The notes under the pieces were generated by a model. That model made no database searches and was not told where the DNA came from. It was given only the letters and a program-made list of their open reading frames with translations. DNA of 64,000 bases, taken from DASUPK01 sp963821705 (GTDB taxonomy: Bacteria > Actinomycetota > Thermoleophilia > Solirubrobacterales > 70-9). The stretch spans positions 248,001 to 312,000 of the forward strand of contig CAWGEV010000007.1 of the NCBI GenBank assembly GCA_963821705.1, in the 5' to 3' direction. The stretch's first letter is position 1; the number at the start of each line of letters is the position of its first letter. Below, one piece after another: positions 20,189-28,695 of the stretch. The translations under genes and the position numbers were made by a program.

Positions 20189-20443
20189 CTACTTCGAGTC
20201 GACGACCGAGATCGTCCGGCCGCGGCGGCCGGTGCTGAACCGGACGACCCCGGGGCGGGTGGCGAAGATCGAGTGGTCGCGGCCGATGCCGACCCCGTCG
20301 CCGGGGCGGAAGCGGGTCCCGCGCTGGCGCACGATGATCTCGCCGCCGTTCACGGCCTGCCCCGCGAACACCTTCACGCCCAGGTACTTGGGGTTGGAGT
20401 CGCGGCCGTTCCGGCTCGATCCGAGTCCCTTCTTATGAGCCAT
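20189..20443 (-). CDS. rpmA: Ribosomal protein bL27
   Basis: 84 residues. The N-terminal AHKKGLGSSRNGRDSNPKYL reaches toward the peptidyl-transferase centre. There is no Firmicute-type cleavable extension. The start overlaps the end of rplU by 11 bases. Confidence 0.98.
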   Translation of the reverse strand: MAHKKGLGSSRNGRDSNPKYLGVKVFAGQAVNGGEIIVRQRGTRFRPGDGVGIGRDHSIFATRPGVVRFSTGRRGRTISVVDSK

Positions 20444-20816
20444 CGCCGGCTCCCTCCTTCTTCTCCGCGCCGCCGGCGGCGGGCTTCTTGGCCGCCGGCT
20501 TGCGGGACAGCATCTTCACGTCGGTGATCTCGAGGCGGGTGAGCTCCGAGCGATGACCGGCGCGCTTGCGGTAGCCCTTCTTGGGCCGGTACTTGAAGAC
20601 GCGCAGCTTCGGCCCGCGCTCGTGGCCGGCGACCTTGGCCTCGACCTTCACCTTCTCGAGGTCCTTGCCCAAGACCATCTCCTTGTCGCGGAAGGCGACG
20701 GCGCGGAGGTCGACCTTGTCGCCCTCCTTCGCGGACAGGCGATCGACGAGGAGGGTCGATCCCTTCTCGACGCGGTACTGCTTGCCGCCTGTCTCGATCA
20801 CTGCGTAGCTGGCCAT
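20433..20816 (-). CDS. rplU: Ribosomal protein bL21
   Basis: 127 residues from ATG 20816 (MASYAVIETGGKQYRV), the family start; longer in-frame starts at 20822 and 20882 are disfavoured. Conserved RPKKGYRKRAGHR lies near residue 80, and the C-terminal tail is Lys/Ala/Gly-rich and lineage-specific. It is 10 bases after rng and overlaps rpmA. Confidence 0.97.
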   Translation of the reverse strand: MASYAVIETGGKQYRVEKGSTLLVDRLSAKEGDKVDLRAVAFRDKEMVLGKDLEKVKVEAKVAGHERGPKLRVFKYRPKKGYRKRAGHRSELTRLEITDVKMLSRKPAAKKPAAGGAEKKEGAGDGS

Positions 20817-20826
20817 TCTCATCGCC

Positions 20827-22701
20827 TCAGTTCTTGCTGGCGCGTGAACGTCGCCTGCCGCCTCTGGAGCCGCGACTCCCACGCCCTCCGGAATTGCGGG
20901 ATTCTAGCTTCTCATCCCCGTTTCGATTGGCACCTGCCGGGATCACGTTGCCGTCGCTGTCGAGCAGGGCCGCGGTCGCCGAGGAGCGCCCCACGCTCTC
21001 GATGCGGACCATTCGCTGCTCGCCGACGTGCGGCCCGGCCCCGGCGACGCTGACGATGTAGGAGTCGACGCGCGCGACCGCGTCGTCGACGTTGTACATG
21101 TGCGGCTCCTCGATTGAGACGAGGACCTCCTCGCCGACCTGGAAGGGCAGCGCGCGTTCCTCGATCTCGTCGCGCTTGCCCATCTCGACCAGGTGGAAGG
21201 TGTCGAGCGGCAGCGCGTCGCCGCCCTCGAAGTGGAAGCGCTTGCCGGTCTCCTCTTCGAGGTCCGTCAGGCCCGAGTCGGCGGTGAGCAGCTCGGCCGC
21301 CACCCTCGGGTTGACCCGGATCAGGTACGACTCCGGCTCGGGGTTCTCCTCGACGACCTCCTGGAGCTTGCGGACGATGGAGATGGCGACCGTCTCCTCG
21401 GAGGCGACGACCCCCTCGCCGTCGCAGGTCGGGCATCGCTTGGTGAGGATCTCCCGGACGCCGTCGGTGACGTTCTGCCGCGTCATCTCGACCAGCCCGA
21501 GGGGCGAGACCTCGACCACGTAGGTCTTGGTCCGGTCCTCGTCGAGCGCCGTCCGCAGGGTCTTCAAGACCTGGTCCCGGTTTCGCGCCCGGGCCATGTC
21601 GATGAAGTCGATGACGATGATCCCGCCGATGTCACGCATGCGGAGCTGGCGGACCACCTCCTCCGCGGCCTCGACGTTGACCTTGGTGATCGTGTCCTCG
21701 AGCCGGCCCTTTCCCTTGCCGGTGAAGCTCCCGGTGTTGATGTCGATGACCGTGAGGGCCTCGGCGTAGTCGATCATCAGGTAGCCGCCCGACGGTAGGT
21801 CGACGCGCCGGGAGAGGACCGATTCGAACGCCTTCTCGACGTCCCACTTCTCGAGCAGCGGCGTCTTGTCCTTGTAGAGCTCGACGCGTTCGGCGAGCTC
21901 CGGGGCGGTCCGCTGCAGGAACTTCGTGACGCGCTCGTGCTGCTTGGGGTCGTCGATGATCGCTCCCTCGAACTCCTCGACGAGCACGTCGCGGACGACG
22001 CGGATCGAGAGGTCGGCCTCCTGGAAGACCATCTGGCCCACCTCGGACTTCTCGGCCCGCTCCTGCACCACCTCGTCGAGACGGTGCAGGTACACGATCT
22101 CGCGGACGAAGTCCTCTTTCTTCGCGCCCTGCGCGGCGGTGCGGACGATCACGCCGCCCTTGCCGATGTCCACCTTTTCGATCAGCTTGCGAAGCCGGGT
22201 GCGCTCACCGTCGGGCAGGCGCTTCGAGACGCCGATGCCGCCGCCCTGCGGCATGTAGACGAGGTAGCGGCCCGCGATCGAGAGCTGCATCGAGAGGCGG
22301 GCGCCCTTCGTCTTCAGCGGGTCCTTGACGACCTGGACGATGATCTCCTGGCCGGGCTTGATCAGCTCGTCGATGCGGCGGCCACGGCCGCGTCCCCGCT
22401 TGGGGACGGCCTGTCCGCCGGGCAGGACGATCTCGTCGACGTGGAGGAAGCCGTTTCGCTCCAGGCCGATGTCGACGAACGCCGCCTCCATCCCGGGCAG
22501 GACGTTGTCGACCTTGCCCTTGTAGATGTTGCCGACGATCGAGCGGCGGCCACGGCGCTCCACGTAGAGCTCGGCCACCTTCCATTCGTTGCTTGGGGCC
22601 GCCTTCTTGCGGCGCTTGCCCTCTCTCGGGCTTCCCTTTGCCTCGAGCACGGCGACACGGGTCTCACCCCTGTCGACGCTGACGAGGATGTTCTTCTTCA
22701 T
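20827..22701 (-). CDS. rng: Ribonuclease E/G
   Basis: Endoribonuclease for rRNA and mRNA processing. I start at ATG 22701 (MKKNILVSVDRGETRVAVLE), which has AGAAAGGAA just upstream; the frame is also open to 22734. The order is an S1-like domain with an inserted basic loop (GRGRGRR), the DNase-I-like catalytic core with VIDINTGSFTGKGK (metal site) and GGIIVIDFIDM, then the zinc-link cysteines in RCPTCDGEG. The tail is short and Arg/Gly/Ser-rich (SGGRGSRGSRGG), much shorter than the E. coli RNase E scaffold. It leads the rng-rplU-rpmA cluster. Confidence 0.95.
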   Translation of the reverse strand: MKKNILVSVDRGETRVAVLEAKGSPREGKRRKKAAPSNEWKVAELYVERRGRRSIVGNIYKGKVDNVLPGMEAAFVDIGLERNGFLHVDEIVLPGGQAVPKRGRGRGRRIDELIKPGQEIIVQVVKDPLKTKGARLSMQLSIAGRYLVYMPQGGGIGVSKRLPDGERTRLRKLIEKVDIGKGGVIVRTAAQGAKKEDFVREIVYLHRLDEVVQERAEKSEVGQMVFQEADLSIRVVRDVLVEEFEGAIIDDPKQHERVTKFLQRTAPELAERVELYKDKTPLLEKWDVEKAFESVLSRRVDLPSGGYLMIDYAEALTVIDINTGSFTGKGKGRLEDTITKVNVEAAEEVVRQLRMRDIGGIIVIDFIDMARARNRDQVLKTLRTALDEDRTKTYVVEVSPLGLVEMTRQNVTDGVREILTKRCPTCDGEGVVASEETVAISIVRKLQEVVEENPEPESYLIRVNPRVAAELLTADSGLTDLEEETGKRFHFEGGDALPLDTFHLVEMGKRDEIEERALPFQVGEEVLVSIEEPHMYNVDDAVARVDSYIVSVAGAGPHVGEQRMVRIESVGRSSATAALLDSDGNVIPAGANRNGDEKLESRNSGGRGSRGSRGGRRRSRASKN

Positions 22702-22804
22702 GAGTTTCCTTTCTGCGCGAGCCATGCGCCACACAACGCCGACCTGCCGTCATCAGGGACGGGGTCGAATCGGCGGGTGTTGATGTGGGTGTGGTCTCGG
22801 TGGC

Positions 22805-24007
22805 TCAGCGCAACACTGGGGTCGGCGCCCTGCTGCGTGTGGAGCTCTCAAGCCGCGCACGAGAATGGATGCTCTGCAGGATCCCGATCGCCAGGAATGT
22901 GGCTAACACCGAGGAGCCCCCGTATGACATCAGGGGCAGGGTGATGCCTGTTACCGGCATGATGCCGAGGGTCATGCCCACGTTGACCAGGATCTGGAAC
23001 ATGAGCATGGCGGCGATGCCGCCGGCGATCAGGGTCCCGTACAAGTTCTCGGAGAGCGTCGGAATGCGCAGCATTCTCCAGATGAGCAGGGCGTATAGGG
23101 ACAGTACGAACGCAGCCCCCGCGAAGCCGAAGCGCTCCCCGATCACGGCGAACACGAAGTCCGTGTGCCGCTCGGGAAGGAAGAGGAGCTCGGTCTGCGT
23201 CGAGTTCGAACCGCGTCCGGTCTTCTCACCGGACCCGATCGCTGTGACGCTCTGGTTGACCTGATAGCTCGCATCGTTCGGATCGTTCGAGGGATGCAGG
23301 AATGCAGTCAGCCGGTCCTGCTGGTAGCCGTGAAGCGGGCTCGGCAGGCCGGTTGCCGGGGCGATGACGAGGACGAAGCTGACGGCCAGTGCCGCCAATC
23401 CCCCGATCGCAGCGAAGTGCGACCAGGGCACCCCGGCGAGGAAAAGAATCGTGAGTGTGATGACCACGAACACGATGCCCGTGCCGAGGTCGGGTTGAAG
23501 GAAGACGAGTGCCGCCGGGGCCAGGCCGAGCGCCAGGATTCGCATCGTCTGGCGCATGGGCGTGCCGTGGCGGGTGCGCTCGATGACGAACGCCGCGAGG
23601 GCGACGACGAGCAGCAGCTTGGCGAGCTCCGAGGGCTGGAAGCGGAAGTACGGGAGCTCGATCCAGCGGCGGGAGCCGCGCGCTGCGGCCCCGAAGAGGA
23701 GGACGAGGCAGATCGACCCGATCATCAGCGAGTAGATGCCGACCCGGATCTCCCTGAAGCGGGAGTAGTCGATCTTGGCGACGGCGAACATCAGCGCGAT
23801 GCCGATCACCGCGTAGATCCCCTGGCGCATCGCGAAGAAGAGGGGCTGCCCCGGGACGTCGTTGGGCGTCGCGACCGCGAGCGTGAAGCAGCTGAAGGCG
23901 ATCAGCGCCAGGGCAGCGCCGAACAGCCAGCCGTCGATGTACGGCAGGTTGAGGCGCTCGCCGAGTCGGGCGCGCCGCGGTGTGAGCGTGAGAGGTGCTG
24001 CTTCCAT
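22805..24007 (-). CDS. rodA: RodA-type peptidoglycan glycosyltransferase (copy B)
   Basis: SEDS-family polymerase of lipid II, in the inner membrane. 400 residues, about ten TM helices. The conserved extracellular loop 4 core reads GYQQDRLTAFLHP, and PLMSYGGSS is present near the end. It is very similar to copy A at 27520-28695 (both have LPERHTDF, AVIGERFGFAG and LMSYGGSSVL). It lies 67 bases after its partner PBP2. The C-terminus is basic (SRARLESSTRSRAPT). Confidence 0.94.
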   Translation of the reverse strand: MEAAPLTLTPRRARLGERLNLPYIDGWLFGAALALIAFSCFTLAVATPNDVPGQPLFFAMRQGIYAVIGIALMFAVAKIDYSRFREIRVGIYSLMIGSICLVLLFGAAARGSRRWIELPYFRFQPSELAKLLLVVALAAFVIERTRHGTPMRQTMRILALGLAPAALVFLQPDLGTGIVFVVITLTILFLAGVPWSHFAAIGGLAALAVSFVLVIAPATGLPSPLHGYQQDRLTAFLHPSNDPNDASYQVNQSVTAIGSGEKTGRGSNSTQTELLFLPERHTDFVFAVIGERFGFAGAAFVLSLYALLIWRMLRIPTLSENLYGTLIAGGIAAMLMFQILVNVGMTLGIMPVTGITLPLMSYGGSSVLATFLAIGILQSIHSRARLESSTRSRAPTPVLR

Positions 24008-24074
24008 AACTAGGCCAGGCTCCCTAGGGAGCCGCCCACCTGCAGGGTAAGGGTAGACGGCGATCGCGCTGCCA

Positions 24075-25955
24075 TCACTCCTGCGTCTTCCCGGTCCCTG
24101 CGGCCGGCGTGATCGGCAGATGGAAGTAGTGCTCGAGGATGCGGGCGGCGACCGGGGCGGCCGTGTCGACGCCGAAGCCGCCTCGCTCGAGCGTCACGGC
24201 GACCACGATCTGCGGGTTCTTGGCGGGCGCGAGCACCACGTACCACGACTGATCGGGCTGATTCGGCCGCTGGGCCGTTCCGGTCTTGCCCGCCACGGCG
24301 AAGGGGAAGTGGCCGAAGACCGGATACGAGGTCCCGCCCGGCTCCATCGCGGCCCGCGTCAGCCCGGTCATGATCGTGTTGCGGGTGATCGGCGAGATGT
24401 TCATCTGCCGCCGCGGCGCCGGCTGGATCTCCTGGAGGACCTTCCCGGTGACGCTCTCGACGTCCTGGCCGATGTGAGGGGTCAGGACCTTGCCGCCGTT
24501 GCCGAGCGCCGCGTAGGCGACTGCCATCTGCAGAGGATCCGCCTCCAGATCGCCCTGGCCGACCGCGAGGTTGATGTTGTCGCCGACCGACCAGGGGCGG
24601 TCGGTGAGGTGCTCCTGGTAGAGCCGGTTGCGCCACGCCGGGTTCGGGATCAGGCCGCTGACCTCGGCGGGGAGGTCGATCCCCGTCCGCTGCCCGAGCC
24701 CGTACTGGCGGGCCCAGTCCTGCAGCTGGCCGCCGCTGCCCGAGGTATGCAGCTTCATCCCGAGGTTGTAGAAGTAGATGTCCGAGGAGACCTTGAGCGC
24801 GTCGCTCATGTTGATCGGGCCGTTGATCGCGTGGCCGGCGTTGTGGAGGGTCTGGTTCGCGTCGATCTTCAGCGAGCCGGTGTCGTTGAAGATCGTGCTG
24901 GGCGAGATCACGTGGTCCTGGAGCGCGGCCGTGGCGGTGATCGGCTTGAAGGCGGAGCCGGTCGGATAGAGGCCCTGGATCGCGCGATTCGCCAGCGGCG
25001 CGTCCGTCTTGCGCGAGGTGAGCGCGCGATACTGCGCCTCCGAGATCGGGTGGGTGAAGATCGACGGGTTGAAGGTCGGAGCCGACCCCATCGCGAGGAT
25101 CGAGCCGTCCTGCGCGTTCATCGCGACGAATGCGCCGGGCAGCCCGAACGAGTCGAGTGCGCCCTCCCCGTAGCTCTGCAGGCCCTGGTCGATCGTGAGG
25201 CGCACGTCGTCGCCCGGCTCCGCGGGACTGCCCCTGAGCTGCTGGGTGGGCCGGCCGAGGGCGTCGACCTGGACCCGGTCCGTGCCGGGTCGGCCGCGCA
25301 GGAAGCGGTCGTACTCGTACTCGATTCCCGACTGCCCGATCTGGTCGCCCTGCTGGAGGCCCGCGTAGCGCGGCTCCTTGAGCTGCTGGGCGGTGACCTC
25401 GCCGACGTTGCCGAAGAGGTGCGCGCCCACGTCCCCGTCCTTGTAGTCGCGGGTGAAGATCCGCTGGACGCTCACGCCCGGGAAGCTCGACTGGTTCTCG
25501 CGCAGGTAGTAGACCTTGTCCAGGCCGAGCCCCTTCTTCAGGATCACCGGCCCGCCCGAAGCGGCGCGCTGCCCGCTCGCGAGCGCCTTGTGGATGTCGC
25601 CCATCGACATGCCGCTGACGGTCGAGAGCTGGTGGAGCTCCCTCGCGCGGAACGGGCCGGCCGCGGGCAGGTCCTCGGGGCTCACCTCCAGCGCCAGCTC
25701 GGTCTTGCTCGCCACCATCACCTTTCCGTTGCGATCGAGGATGTCGCCGCGAGGCGCCTGGACGCGGACCGTGCGGATGCGGTTGTCGTTCGCCTGCGCC
25801 CGGTACTTGTCGCCGGAGAGGATCTGGACGTACCAGAGGCGCAGGAAGAGGACCGCGAAGATCGCGACGGCCAGCCCGCCGAGGATCGAGATCCGGAGCG
25901 CAAGCGGCGAGCTCCGCCGCTCCGGCTCGGACTCGGGTGTTCTCAGGTACATCAC
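24075..25955 (-). CDS. mrdA: Penicillin-binding protein 2 (copy B)
   Basis: Transpeptidase partner of RodA. 626 residues: an N-terminal TM helix (about 20-43), a dimerisation/pedestal region, then the transpeptidase domain. That domain has SxxK as SAFK near residue 332, SxN as SSD, and KTG in VAGKTGTAQR near residue 554. The mreD stop is 2 bases before its start. It parallels copy A in length and in every catalytic motif. Confidence 0.94.
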   Translation of the reverse strand: MMYLRTPESEPERRSSPLALRISILGGLAVAIFAVLFLRLWYVQILSGDKYRAQANDNRIRTVRVQAPRGDILDRNGKVMVASKTELALEVSPEDLPAAGPFRARELHQLSTVSGMSMGDIHKALASGQRAASGGPVILKKGLGLDKVYYLRENQSSFPGVSVQRIFTRDYKDGDVGAHLFGNVGEVTAQQLKEPRYAGLQQGDQIGQSGIEYEYDRFLRGRPGTDRVQVDALGRPTQQLRGSPAEPGDDVRLTIDQGLQSYGEGALDSFGLPGAFVAMNAQDGSILAMGSAPTFNPSIFTHPISEAQYRALTSRKTDAPLANRAIQGLYPTGSAFKPITATAALQDHVISPSTIFNDTGSLKIDANQTLHNAGHAINGPINMSDALKVSSDIYFYNLGMKLHTSGSGGQLQDWARQYGLGQRTGIDLPAEVSGLIPNPAWRNRLYQEHLTDRPWSVGDNINLAVGQGDLEADPLQMAVAYAALGNGGKVLTPHIGQDVESVTGKVLQEIQPAPRRQMNISPITRNTIMTGLTRAAMEPGGTSYPVFGHFPFAVAGKTGTAQRPNQPDQSWYVVLAPAKNPQIVVAVTLERGGFGVDTAAPVAARILEHYFHLPITPAAGTGKTQE

Positions 25956-25957
25956 GG

Positions 25958-26515
25958 CTACGGTGCCTCCACTGCCCGGGGCGCGCTCCTGCTGCGCCGG
26001 GCCCCCCGTCTCTCGTCGACGAGGGCGGAGCGCACCACCAGTCTGACGAGAAGGAGGACGGGAATGGCGAGAGCCGCTCCGATCGCGCTGGTGACGAGGG
26101 CGTCGCGGACGACCAGGAAGCTGACGTTGGCGTCCACCCCGGTGCCGATCTGGATCGCCGCGATGACGATCGCGCCCAGCATGGTCAGGGCCGCTCCCAA
26201 CAGTGGCACCGCCCCGCGAGTCGGGCGCCCGACCGTCTCGCGGTAGCGCCCGGCGACGTAGCCGACCGACAGCAGGGTCAGGGCGAAGGCGCCGAGCGTC
26301 TGGAGGAGCAGGCAGTCCATCAGGAGCCCGACCGAGAAGCCGAACACCGCTCCGGTGAGGCTCCCCCCGAGCACTCCTACCGAGAAGACCACCAGCAGCA
26401 GCACGTCGGGATCGCTGCCGAAGACATCCATCTTCGAGAAGCAGACGACCTGCGCGATCACGAAGAAGGTGCCGAGCACGGCGAGTCGGACGATGATCCC
26501 GGGCGTCAGGATCAC
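25958..26515 (-). CDS. mreD: Rod shape-determining protein MreD
   Basis: 185 residues with five to six hydrophobic helices and the family pattern of an N-terminal helix pair, FSVGLLMDCLLLQTLGAFAL in the middle and a basic tail. It anchors the MreC complex in the membrane. The start overlaps the mreC stop by 4 bases, indicating coupled translation. Confidence 0.9.
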   Translation of the reverse strand: MILTPGIIVRLAVLGTFFVIAQVVCFSKMDVFGSDPDVLLLVVFSVGVLGGSLTGAVFGFSVGLLMDCLLLQTLGAFALTLLSVGYVAGRYRETVGRPTRGAVPLLGAALTMLGAIVIAAIQIGTGVDANVSFLVVRDALVTSAIGAALAIPVLLLVRLVVRSALVDERRGARRSRSAPRAVEAP

Positions 26516-27381
26516 TTGTGGCCGCCTCCGGAGTGGGTGGTGAGGACCTTGACGAAGTCCATGTTGCGGAGGTCGGCGAAGGGGGTGAGGTGCACCCGCT
26601 GGTAGGCCTGCTGCTCCTCGAGCGTCGCGTGGGTGATCCGGCCGATCGGGATCCCCGGCGGGAAGATCGAGCCGAGGCCGCCGGTCGAGAAGCCGGCGGT
26701 CACGACCATCTGCCCCTCCGCGATGTGGCTGTTGCGCTCCAGGTAGTCCAGCTGGAGGTCGTTCGGGTTGCCGACATTCGGCTCGACCACGCCGGTCGCG
26801 CCGCTGGGGTTGACGCGCGCGGTGACCGCGCTGCTGGAATCGGTGATCAGGGTGACCTGGGCTGTGATCGGGGTGGTCTGGGTGACCTTGCCCGCAAGCC
26901 CCTGGGCCGCGACCACCGGGTCGTCGATCCGGATGCCGTCGCCGGAGCCCTTGTCGATCGTCACGGTCGAGTACCAGACCGTCGGCGAGCGGCCGACCAC
27001 CCGGGCGGTCACGGGGTCGGTGCCGTTGGGCACGATGCCGCCGCTGGTGAGCTCGTTTAGCGCCGCGAGCTCCCTCGCCTCCCGTTGCTGGGTCTGCTCT
27101 CGGGCGAGCTGGTCGCGAAGGCTCGCCACCTGGCTCTCGAGGCGGGCCTTGTCGCCGCGGGCATCGAAGGTCTCGTGGAACCAGTTGACCGCGTCCCGGA
27201 CCGGCTTCAGGGCCCGATCCGCGATGCTCTGGATCGGCGAGAAGATCGTGGAGACGACCTTCTCGGCGCCGTGAAGCGGGCCCGCGTTGCTCTCGCGGTA
27301 ATAGAGACTGAGGAGTGTCAGCGAGGCGGCGACGAGCAGCAACAGCACCGCCCGTCGACGGCGCACTTGCTTGCGATACAT
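26512..27381 (-). CDS. mreC: Rod shape-determining protein MreC
   Basis: 289 residues: a basic N-terminus, TM helix 12-30, a coiled coil about residues 68-105 (RLESQVASLRDQLAREQTQQ), then two beta-barrel domains with the conserved VVGRSPTVWY and DSSSAVTARV segments. It scaffolds RodA/PBP2 against MreB. It lies between the two pbp2-rodA pairs. Confidence 0.93.
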   Translation of the reverse strand: MYRKQVRRRRAVLLLLVAASLTLLSLYYRESNAGPLHGAEKVVSTIFSPIQSIADRALKPVRDAVNWFHETFDARGDKARLESQVASLRDQLAREQTQQREARELAALNELTSGGIVPNGTDPVTARVVGRSPTVWYSTVTIDKGSGDGIRIDDPVVAAQGLAGKVTQTTPITAQVTLITDSSSAVTARVNPSGATGVVEPNVGNPNDLQLDYLERNSHIAEGQMVVTAGFSTGGLGSIFPPGIPIGRITHATLEEQQAYQRVHLTPFADLRNMDFVKVLTTHSGGGHK

Positions 27382-27519
27382 GTGCTCTTCCTAGCTCTCA
27401 AGGTTGCGTTGGTCGCCCCACCGCATGGTTCGGGGGCACCCCGTCGGGGCACCCTGGCCGTACCCGAATTTAGCGCCTACCTTCAACGACACTGAAAGAG
27501 TTCCCCCCTGAGCGGACGA

Positions 27520-28695
27520 CTAGTACCGGGAGCCGTTGGCACGGGACTGCGCATGGATGCTCTGGAGCAACCCGAGCGCGAGGAACGTGCCCAGGACCGA
27601 GGAGCCCCCGTAGCTCATCAGGGGCAGGGTGATGCCGGTGACCGGCATCACCCCCAGGTTCATGCCGATGTTGACGATCACCTGGAAGGCGAGCATCGCC
27701 GCCACCCCCCCGGCGATCATCGTCCCGTAGAAGCTCCTGGAGAGCCGCATCACCCGGATGACGCGCCAGAAGAGGATCCCGTAGAGCAGGACGACGAAGG
27801 CGGCGCCCGCGAAGCCGAAGCGCTCGCCGATCACGGCGTAGATGAAGTCGGTGTGCCGCTCGGGCAGGAAGAGCAGCTCGGTCTGGGTGGCGTCGCTGCC
27901 GCGTCCGACCACCTCGCCCGACCCGACGGCGATCACCGCCTGGTTCACCTGGTAGCTCGCGTCGCCCGGGTCGTTGCTCGGGTGCAGGAACGCCGTGAGC
28001 CGGTCCTGCTGGTAGCCCTGCAGGAAGTGGACGCCCGCCGCGGACCCGGCGACGTACGCCCCGCCGCCGATCAGGGCCACCGCGGCGCCGATGGCGGCGA
28101 AGTGCTGCCACGGGATCCCGGAGACGAACAGGATCGTGAGCGCGATCGCGACCAGCACGATCCCCGTGCCCAGGTCCGGCTGCAGGAAGACGAGGGCGGC
28201 CGGCGCAAGCCCGATCCCGAGCAGGGCGACCGTGGCGCGCAGGCCGAACGGCCGCCGGATCCGCTCGTAGACGATGGCCGAGAGCGAGACGCAGAGCAGC
28301 ACCTTCGCCAGCTCCGAGGGCTCGAACTGGAAGAGCGGGAAATCGATCCAGCGGTTCGAGCCGCGGACCGCGGTGCCGACCATGAACACGAACGCGATCG
28401 AGCCGACCATCAGGGCGTAGATCGCGATGCGCACCTCGCGGAGCCGCGTGTAGTCGAACCGGCTGATCGCGAGCATCAGCGCGATCCCGACGATCGCGTA
28501 GAGGGCCTGGCGCTCCACGAAGTAGAAGGGCCGCCCGGCGATCTCGTTTTGCGTCGAGGTGGCGAGCGTGAAGACGCTGAAGGCGATCAGGCCGACGGCG
28601 GCGCCGAGCATGACGCCGTCGACGCCGGTCAAGCCGAGTCGCTCGGCGAGCGGACGGCGCGGGGCGATGGTGAGTGAGGGCTTGGCGGCTTCCAT
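27520..28695 (-). CDS. rodA: RodA-type peptidoglycan glycosyltransferase (copy A)
   Basis: 391 residues, SEDS family, about ten TM helices. GYQQDRLTAFLHPSNDPGD and PLMSYGGSSVLG match copy B closely. Its ATG overlaps the stop of the upstream PBP2 (ATGA), so the pair is translationally coupled. A 138-base gap with a short GC-rich hairpin separates it from mreC. Confidence 0.94.
   Translation of the reverse strand: MEAAKPSLTIAPRRPLAERLGLTGVDGVMLGAAVGLIAFSVFTLATSTQNEIAGRPFYFVERQALYAIVGIALMLAISRFDYTRLREVRIAIYALMVGSIAFVFMVGTAVRGSNRWIDFPLFQFEPSELAKVLLCVSLSAIVYERIRRPFGLRATVALLGIGLAPAALVFLQPDLGTGIVLVAIALTILFVSGIPWQHFAAIGAAVALIGGGAYVAGSAAGVHFLQGYQQDRLTAFLHPSNDPGDASYQVNQAVIAVGSGEVVGRGSDATQTELLFLPERHTDFIYAVIGERFGFAGAAFVVLLYGILFWRVIRVMRLSRSFYGTMIAGGVAAMLAFQVIVNIGMNLGVMPVTGITLPLMSYGGSSVLGTFLALGLLQSIHAQSRANGSRY

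Noticed and set aside
24120..26246. 708-codon plus-strand frame across pbp2/mreD
   Set aside because: Antisense shadow; no start context and composition (Asp/Arg/Leu/Val) typical of the complementary frame.
27382..27519. Terminator or riboswitch between rodA copy A and mreC
   Set aside because: Only a short GC-rich palindrome (GCCCC-GAC-GGGGTGC) with no T-run or known aptamer; mreC is probably still co-transcribed.
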